From Bradyrhizobium commune (lineage in GTDB: Bacteria > Pseudomonadota > Alphaproteobacteria > Rhizobiales > Xanthobacteraceae), in contig NZ_CP061379.1 in the NCBI RefSeq assembly GCF_015624505.1, positions 5,642,001 to 5,706,000 on the forward strand: DNA of 64,000 nucleotides. The letters are read 5' to 3'. Below the pieces are notes generated by a model. That model saw only the letters and a list, made by a program, of their open reading frames with translations. It was not told the DNA's origin and made no database searches. Positions 59,991 to 64,000 of the stretch are shown here, piece after piece. Both the position numbers and the translations under genes were made by a program. The first letter of the stretch is position 1. Every line of letters starts with the position of its first letter.

Positions 59991-60012
59991 CTTGGGACAT
60001 CCTTGGGACATC
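59991..60012 (+). repeat. Exact 11-bp tandem repeat upstream of the P-loop pair
   Basis: CTTGGGACATC occurs twice in direct succession (59991-60001 and 60002-60012), 56 bases before the start of the first P-loop ATPase gene. An 11-bp period places the two copies on the same face of the helix, which would suit a regulator binding in tandem. The 204-base gap (59864-60067) shows nothing else I can support. Confidence 0.7.
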
Positions 60013-60067
60013 GTTTGGGGCCCGGCCGATTGCGACCTCGCGATCGGGGGCGCGTTAGGGGACAGCA

Positions 60068-60823
60068 ATGGCAAAGCCGGCAGTGGTTGTGGTGGGCGCG
60101 GACAAGGGCGGGGTCGGCAAGACCACGGTATCGCGCACCCTGCTCGATTATTTTTCCGCCAACAACGTGCAGACGCGGGCTTTCGATACCGAGTCCCCGC
60201 GCGGAACGCTGAAGCGCTTCCATCCCGACATCACCGAGATCGTCGACATGACGACCACGGCCGACCAGATGAAAATCTTCGATACGCTCAATGCGACGAG
60301 CCCGTCGGTGACCGTGATCGACGTTCGCGCCGGCCTGCTCTCGCCTGCGCTGGCCTCGCTGCGCGACATCGGCTTTCTCGACGCCGCCAAGGCCGGCCAG
60401 ATCACCTTCGCGGTGTTCCACATCCTGGGACCCTCGATCGCCTCGCTGGATGAGATCGCCGAGACCGCGGGCTTCATGACCGGCGCGAAATATTTCCTGG
60501 TGAAGAACTTCATCAACGACACCCAGTTCTTCCAGTGGGACCAGGCGACCTACAATTCCTATTTCCACCGCATCAAGGACGCGACCGAGCTGACAATCCC
60601 GAAGCTCAACGAAATGGCCTATGAGCAGGTCGAGGTCTCCTCGGTCCCGTTCCTGAAATTTGTCGCCAACAAGGGCCTGCACGACGAGGCCGCGAACTAT
60701 TCGTTCGTGCTGCGCGGCTATGTCCGGCACTGGCTGGCGAATGTCTGGAGCGAGTTCGACCGGATCCGCCTCACCGACATCGTCGGCTCCAAGTCCGCCG
60801 CCCGCAGCAGCAGCGAAAAATAG
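60068..60823 (+). CDS. ParA/MipZ-like P-loop ATPase (first of tandem pair)
   Basis: A 251-residue SIMIBI-class ATPase. The deviant Walker A loop 'GADKGGVGKTTVSRTLLDYF' at residues 10-29 has the second signature Lys of ParA/MinD proteins. The switch I strand reads 'TRAFDTESPRGTLKRF' and the Walker B strand 'VTVIDVRAGLLSPALASL'. 'KYFLVKNFINDTQFFQW' has the base-contacting Asn position. ParA relatives move or position cargo; this one is not near parB or a plasmid locus and I cannot name its cargo. AGGGGA lies five bases before the ATG. The second P-loop gene follows after 59 bases. Confidence 0.82.
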   Translation: MAKPAVVVVGADKGGVGKTTVSRTLLDYFSANNVQTRAFDTESPRGTLKRFHPDITEIVDMTTTADQMKIFDTLNATSPSVTVIDVRAGLLSPALASLRDIGFLDAAKAGQITFAVFHILGPSIASLDEIAETAGFMTGAKYFLVKNFINDTQFFQWDQATYNSYFHRIKDATELTIPKLNEMAYEQVEVSSVPFLKFVANKGLHDEAANYSFVLRGYVRHWLANVWSEFDRIRLTDIVGSKSAARSSSEK

Positions 60824-60882
60824 TTGCAGGCGAGGTGCGGATACGGCTGGATTGGGCGGTGAGTTCGCTCAGATAATAGCTG

Positions 60883-61551
60883 ATGCCCGCGACGCCCCTC
60901 TACATCATCTGCTCGCCCCGCCCGCAGGTCGGCAAGACGCTGCTGGCGCGGCTGCTCACCGAATTCCTGCTGCTCAAGAACGGCAATGTCGCGGCCTTCG
61001 ACGTCAACCTGAAGGAGCCGTCGCTGCTCGACTACCTGCCCAAGGTGACCGAGACCGCGGACGTGATCGACACCTACGGCAAGATGCAGCTGATGGACCG
61101 CGTCATCGTCGACGACGGGCTCGCCAAGGTGATCGACCTCGGCTTCCACGCCTTTGACGAGTTCTTCAAGATGACCGACGAGATCGGCCTGTTGAAGGAG
61201 GCGGCGCGCCGGCACGTCGCCCCGATGATCCTGTTCGTCGCCGACAACGACCGCGTTTCGACCCGGGCCCATGAGATGCTGCGCGGACAGATCCCGCGGA
61301 TCAACCTGATTACGGTCGACAACGAATACGTCGTGCGCGGCGAGCTGCCGCCAGCGATGGCGGGGGGCCGCCTGCTCCGCCTGCCCGCGCTGCCCGGCTT
61401 CCTGAAGACCTATATCGACCGGCTGAACTTCTCGTTCACCGGCTATCTGCGCCAGGAGAAGGACGCCTCGACCGAGCTGCACCAATGGACCCGGCGCAAC
61501 TACCTCGCCTTCCGGGAACTGGAGCTCAGCCTGATCCTGCAGCGGTCGTAG
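60883..61551 (+). CDS. P-loop ATPase-like protein (second of tandem pair)
   Basis: A 222-residue P-loop protein. The Walker A loop 'ICSPRPQVGKTLLARLLTEF' at residues 9-28 keeps the GKT but lacks the ParA-type signature Lys. The order of segments repeats its neighbour: 'AAFDVNLKEPSLLDYLP' matches 'RAFDTESPRGTLKRFHP', and the next 24 residues of both contain T-E..D...T...M...D at the same spacing. 'PMILFVADND' is a further core strand. I read the two as diverged tandem paralogues that may form a heterodimer. The C-terminus is a helix with 'WTRRNYLAFRELELSLIL'. No ribosome site is obvious. Function unknown. Confidence 0.8.
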   Translation: MPATPLYIICSPRPQVGKTLLARLLTEFLLLKNGNVAAFDVNLKEPSLLDYLPKVTETADVIDTYGKMQLMDRVIVDDGLAKVIDLGFHAFDEFFKMTDEIGLLKEAARRHVAPMILFVADNDRVSTRAHEMLRGQIPRINLITVDNEYVVRGELPPAMAGGRLLRLPALPGFLKTYIDRLNFSFTGYLRQEKDASTELHQWTRRNYLAFRELELSLILQRS

Positions 61552-61578
61552 GCAGCAATTTACCCGGGCGTTATTTGC

Positions 61579-62118
61579 TCAATGCCCCTCGAACGTCATC
61601 AGCGTGCGCACCGGCACGTCCATGGCGCGCAGCTTGGCGGCGCCGCCGAGCTCGGGCAGGTCGATGATGAAGCAGGCCGCGACGACGTTGGCACCGATCT
61701 GGCGCAAGAGCTTCACCGCGCCCTCCGCAGTGCCGCCGGTGGCGATGAGATCGTCGACCAGGATCACACGCTCGCCGGGCTGGATCGCGTCGACATGCAT
61801 CTCCATCTCGTCGATGCCGTATTCGAGCGAGTAAGCGATCCGCACGGTGGTGTGCGGCAGCTTGCCTTTCTTGCGGATCGGCACGAAGCCGGCCGAGAGC
61901 TGATGCGCCACCGCGCCGCCGATGATGAAGCCGCGCGCCTCCATGCCGGCGACCTTGTCGATCTTGTTGCCGGCCCACGGGTTGACGAGCTCGTCGACCG
62001 CGCGGCGGAACGCGCGCGCGTCCGCCAGCAGCGTGGTGATGTCGCGGAACATGATCCCCGGCTTGGGATAGTCGGGAATGGTGCGGACGCTCGCCTTCAG
62101 ATCGTGGTCAAAGGTCAT
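61579..62118 (-). CDS. apt: Adenine phosphoribosyltransferase
   Basis: Apt salvages adenine to AMP using PRPP. The 179-residue protein has '[20 protein letters not shown]' near residue 14, '[20 protein letters not shown]' near 57, '[20 protein letters not shown]' near 80 and the PRPP-binding loop '[20 protein letters not shown]' near 120. All match the family. It converges with the P-loop ATPase pair and starts nine bases after trpE(G) on the same strand, so it is probably read from the trp promoter as well. Confidence 0.96.
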   Translation of the reverse strand: MTFDHDLKASVRTIPDYPKPGIMFRDITTLLADARAFRRAVDELVNPWAGNKIDKVAGMEARGFIIGGAVAHQLSAGFVPIRKKGKLPHTTVRIAYSLEYGIDEMEMHVDAIQPGERVILVDDLIATGGTAEGAVKLLRQIGANVVAACFIIDLPELGGAAKLRAMDVPVRTLMTFEGH

Positions 62119-62127
62119 TGGTGCCTC

Positions 62128-64000
62128 TCAATTGACCGGCGCATCCAGCCGGAACGCATTCTCGACAATACGTAGTCCCACCTCGCCGCCAAGCGACATC
62201 AGCGATTCCGGGTGGAATTGCACACCGGCGACCGGCAGGCTCTTGTGCTCCAGCGCCATGGCGACGCCGTCCTCGGTGCTGGCGGTGACGTTCAACACCT
62301 CCGGCATGCTGTCGCGCTCGACATAGAGCGAGTGATAGCGGCCAATGACGATCTCGTTCGGCAGATTGCCCATCAGCCGCCCGCCCCGCACCTGGACCCG
62401 CGAGGGCCGGCCGTGGGCAGGATGGGTGAGCTGGCCGAGCTCGCCGCCGAAATATTCGCCGATCGCTTGCAGGCCGAGGCAGACGCCGAACACCGGCAGC
62501 TTGTTCGCAAGCGCCGCGTCGATGGTCTTCTTGATCCCGAAGTCCTCCGGGCGGCCCGGGCCAGGCGACAGCACCAGCAAATCCCACCTCTTCTGCTTGA
62601 GCATGTCGAGCGCATGCACATAGCGGACCACGGTGACACTGGCGCCGACCTGGCGGAAATAGTCGGCCAACATGTGGACGAAGCTGTCGTCGTGGTCGAT
62701 CAGCAGCACCCGCTTGCCGGAGCCGGTGGCATCGGGCGCGAAGGCCGACAGCGGTTTTGGCGGATCGCCGCGCAGGGCCTGGAACAGGGCGGCTGCCTTG
62801 ACCTGGCATTCGCGGTCCTCCGCGGCGGGATCCGAGTCAAACAGACAAGTGGCGCCGACACGCACTTCGGCAAGACCATCCTTCATGCGGATGGTCCGGA
62901 TGGTGAGACCGGTGTTGATGCTGCCGTCGAAATTCACCGCACCGATCGCGCCGGCATACCAGCGTCGCGGCGAGCGCTCGTGATCCTCGACGAACTGCAT
63001 CGCCCACAGCTTTGGCGCACCGGTGACGGTGACGGCCCAGGCATGGGTGAGGAAGGCGTCGAGCGCGTCGAAGCCGGGGCGCAGCATGCCTTCGACGTGA
63101 TCGACGGTGTGGAACAGCTTCGAGTAGGTCTCGATCTGGCGTCGTGCCAAAACCTTGATCGTGCCGGGGACGCAGACCCGCGCCTTGTCGTTGCGGTCGA
63201 CGTCGGTGCACATGTTGAGCTCGAACTCGTCCTTCTCCGAGTTCAGGAGCTGGCGGATCTGCTCGGCATCGCCGATCGCATCGGTGCCGCGCGCGATCGT
63301 GCCCGAAATCGGACAGGTCTCGACGCGGCGGCCGTCGGAGCGCACGAACATTTCGGGCGAGGCCGAGACGAGAAACTCGCCCTCGCCGAGATTCATCAGT
63401 GCGCCATAGGGCGACGGGTTGATGACGCAGAGGCGCTGAAACACTTCCGCCGGTGAGCGGTCGCAGGGCTCGGCGAAGAGCTGACCCGGCACGGCCTCGA
63501 ACAGATCGCCGCGCGCGAAGGCCGCGCGCGCGGTCTCGACCGTCGCCTGATATTCGCCGGGCGCGTGATCGGCAAAGCCCTGGCGCGGCGTCTTCAGATA
63601 CGGGCTATCGGCCGTCTCGCGCGGCAGGCTTTCGGTAGATTTGCCCTTCCAGGCGAAGTCGTAACTGATCAGCACGCCGCGTCCGGTGGCGCGGTCATAG
63701 GCCAGCAGGCGATCGGGGAGGTAGAGCACGATATCGCGCTGGTCCTGCTCGCGCGGACGCTTCTGCACGAGGTCCTCGATCTGGAACACGAGGTCATAGG
63801 CGAAGGCGCCAAACAGGCCGAGCAGGCCATCGTCGTTGGTGAAAAAGGTGGCAACGAGATCGCGCACCAGCGACATGACGCTGGCACGGCGGGTGCGCTG
63901 GTCTTCCTCGACAGGCGCATCGCCGCGGATGATGTGGCCGGCAAGCCGCGTCACGGTCTTCTCCGAGATCACCACGCAGGGCTCGCGCAGCACGTCCGCG
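62128..64000 (-). CDS. trpE(G): Anthranilate synthase TrpE-TrpG fusion, 5' end outside window
   Basis: A fused anthranilate synthase, typical of rhizobia, that makes anthranilate from chorismate and glutamine. 624 C-terminal residues are in the window; the start and the first ~100 residues lie beyond base 64000. The TrpE part has 'INPSPYGALMNLGEGEFLVS', 'TCPISGTIARGTD', 'NMCTDVDRNDKARVCVPGTI' and 'THAWAVTVTGAPKLWAMQFV'. The TrpG amidotransferase starts at 'RVLLIDHDDSFVHMLADYF' and carries the triad Cys in 'VFGVCLGLQAIGE' and His-Glu in 'GVQFHPESLMS'. Rhizobial trpE(G) is often controlled by a leader-peptide attenuator, which would be outside this window. Confidence 0.95.
   Translation of the reverse strand, partial: ADVLREPCVVISEKTVTRLAGHIIRGDAPVEEDQRTRRASVMSLVRDLVATFFTNDDGLLGLFGAFAYDLVFQIEDLVQKRPREQDQRDIVLYLPDRLLAYDRATGRGVLISYDFAWKGKSTESLPRETADSPYLKTPRQGFADHAPGEYQATVETARAAFARGDLFEAVPGQLFAEPCDRSPAEVFQRLCVINPSPYGALMNLGEGEFLVSASPEMFVRSDGRRVETCPISGTIARGTDAIGDAEQIRQLLNSEKDEFELNMCTDVDRNDKARVCVPGTIKVLARRQIETYSKLFHTVDHVEGMLRPGFDALDAFLTHAWAVTVTGAPKLWAMQFVEDHERSPRRWYAGAIGAVNFDGSINTGLTIRTIRMKDGLAEVRVGATCLFDSDPAAEDRECQVKAAALFQALRGDPPKPLSAFAPDATGSGKRVLLIDHDDSFVHMLADYFRQVGASVTVVRYVHALDMLKQKRWDLLVLSPGPGRPEDFGIKKTIDAALANKLPVFGVCLGLQAIGEYFGGELGQLTHPAHGRPSRVQVRGGRLMGNLPNEIVIGRYHSLYVERDSMPEVLNVTASTEDGVAMALEHKSLPVAGVQFHPESLMSLGGEVGLRIVENAFRLDAPVN

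Noticed and set aside
63991..63993. GTG at 63993 as the start of trpE(G)
   Set aside because: The frame stays open to the window edge and the TrpE N-terminal part is missing, so the true start lies outside.

Overview
The window reads as ordinary chromosomal DNA of a GC-rich alphaproteobacterium, most likely Bradyrhizobium or a close relative in the Rhizobiales. Support comes from a CcrM-type GANTC methyltransferase, a fused TrpE-TrpG anthranilate synthase, a NAD-biosynthesis operon behind tandem AT-rich palindromes, DUF1236, DUF3096 and DUF721 proteins, and many copies of several palindromic intergenic repeat families that I recognise from that group. The species call is inference; no database was searched. 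I see no rRNA, tRNA, CRISPR array, prophage, insertion sequence or plasmid function.

Layout. 1-5.2 kb: a partial MFS transporter diverges from nadA-nadB-nadC (aspartate to nicotinate mononucleotide). 5.3-10.1 kb: a SleB-type cell wall hydrolase and pyruvate phosphate dikinase with an unusual Lys/Ala/Pro-rich N-terminal extension. 10.2-15.7 kb: two very small membrane proteins, a DUF1236 protein, and sppA-like peptidase / small membrane protein / glyQ / glyS on the minus strand. 15.7-21.4 kb: a TrmN6-like methyltransferase with a DUF2007 protein, divergent from a polyprenyl diphosphate synthase; an HxlR regulator directly followed by a FabF-like ketosynthase; a LysE exporter overlapping an alpha/beta hydrolase. 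21.5-30.8 kb: ispE, a TPR protein, ETF-ubiquinone oxidoreductase, a family-4-like uracil-DNA glycosylase, a GT39-like membrane protein, RNase HII and a PA0069-type radical SAM protein. 31.0-34.6 kb: phosphoketolase and acetate kinase as a two-gene operon. 34.7-38.2 kb: an RMD1/DUF155 protein, a reduced GT2 protein, a MarR-GNAT fusion with a long palindromic operator, and moaB. 38.3-42.2 kb: a zinc metallopeptidase, ccrM with GANTC sites clustered at its promoter, a small membrane protein and a glutathione transferase. 42.2-50.7 kb: a chemoreceptor, a LysR/SnoaL divergent pair, a second glutathione transferase, a flavin monooxygenase, a PaaI thioesterase and a diguanylate cyclase. 50.7-56.9 kb: mutY divergent from DUF721-dsbA-smc. 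56.9-64 kb: Rsm22-like methyltransferase, LemA and an M48 peptidase, two tandem P-loop ATPases that look like diverged paralogues, apt, and trpE(G) running off the right edge.

Most genes are housekeeping, and the likely novelty is in smaller things: the paired ParA-like P-loop proteins at 60.1-61.6 kb with an exact 11-bp tandem repeat in front of them; the promoter architecture of ccrM; the twin nad operators; the MarR-GNAT operator; and a palindromic repeat family whose first three bases serve as the stop codon of three different genes in this window. No defence system or biosynthetic cluster was found.
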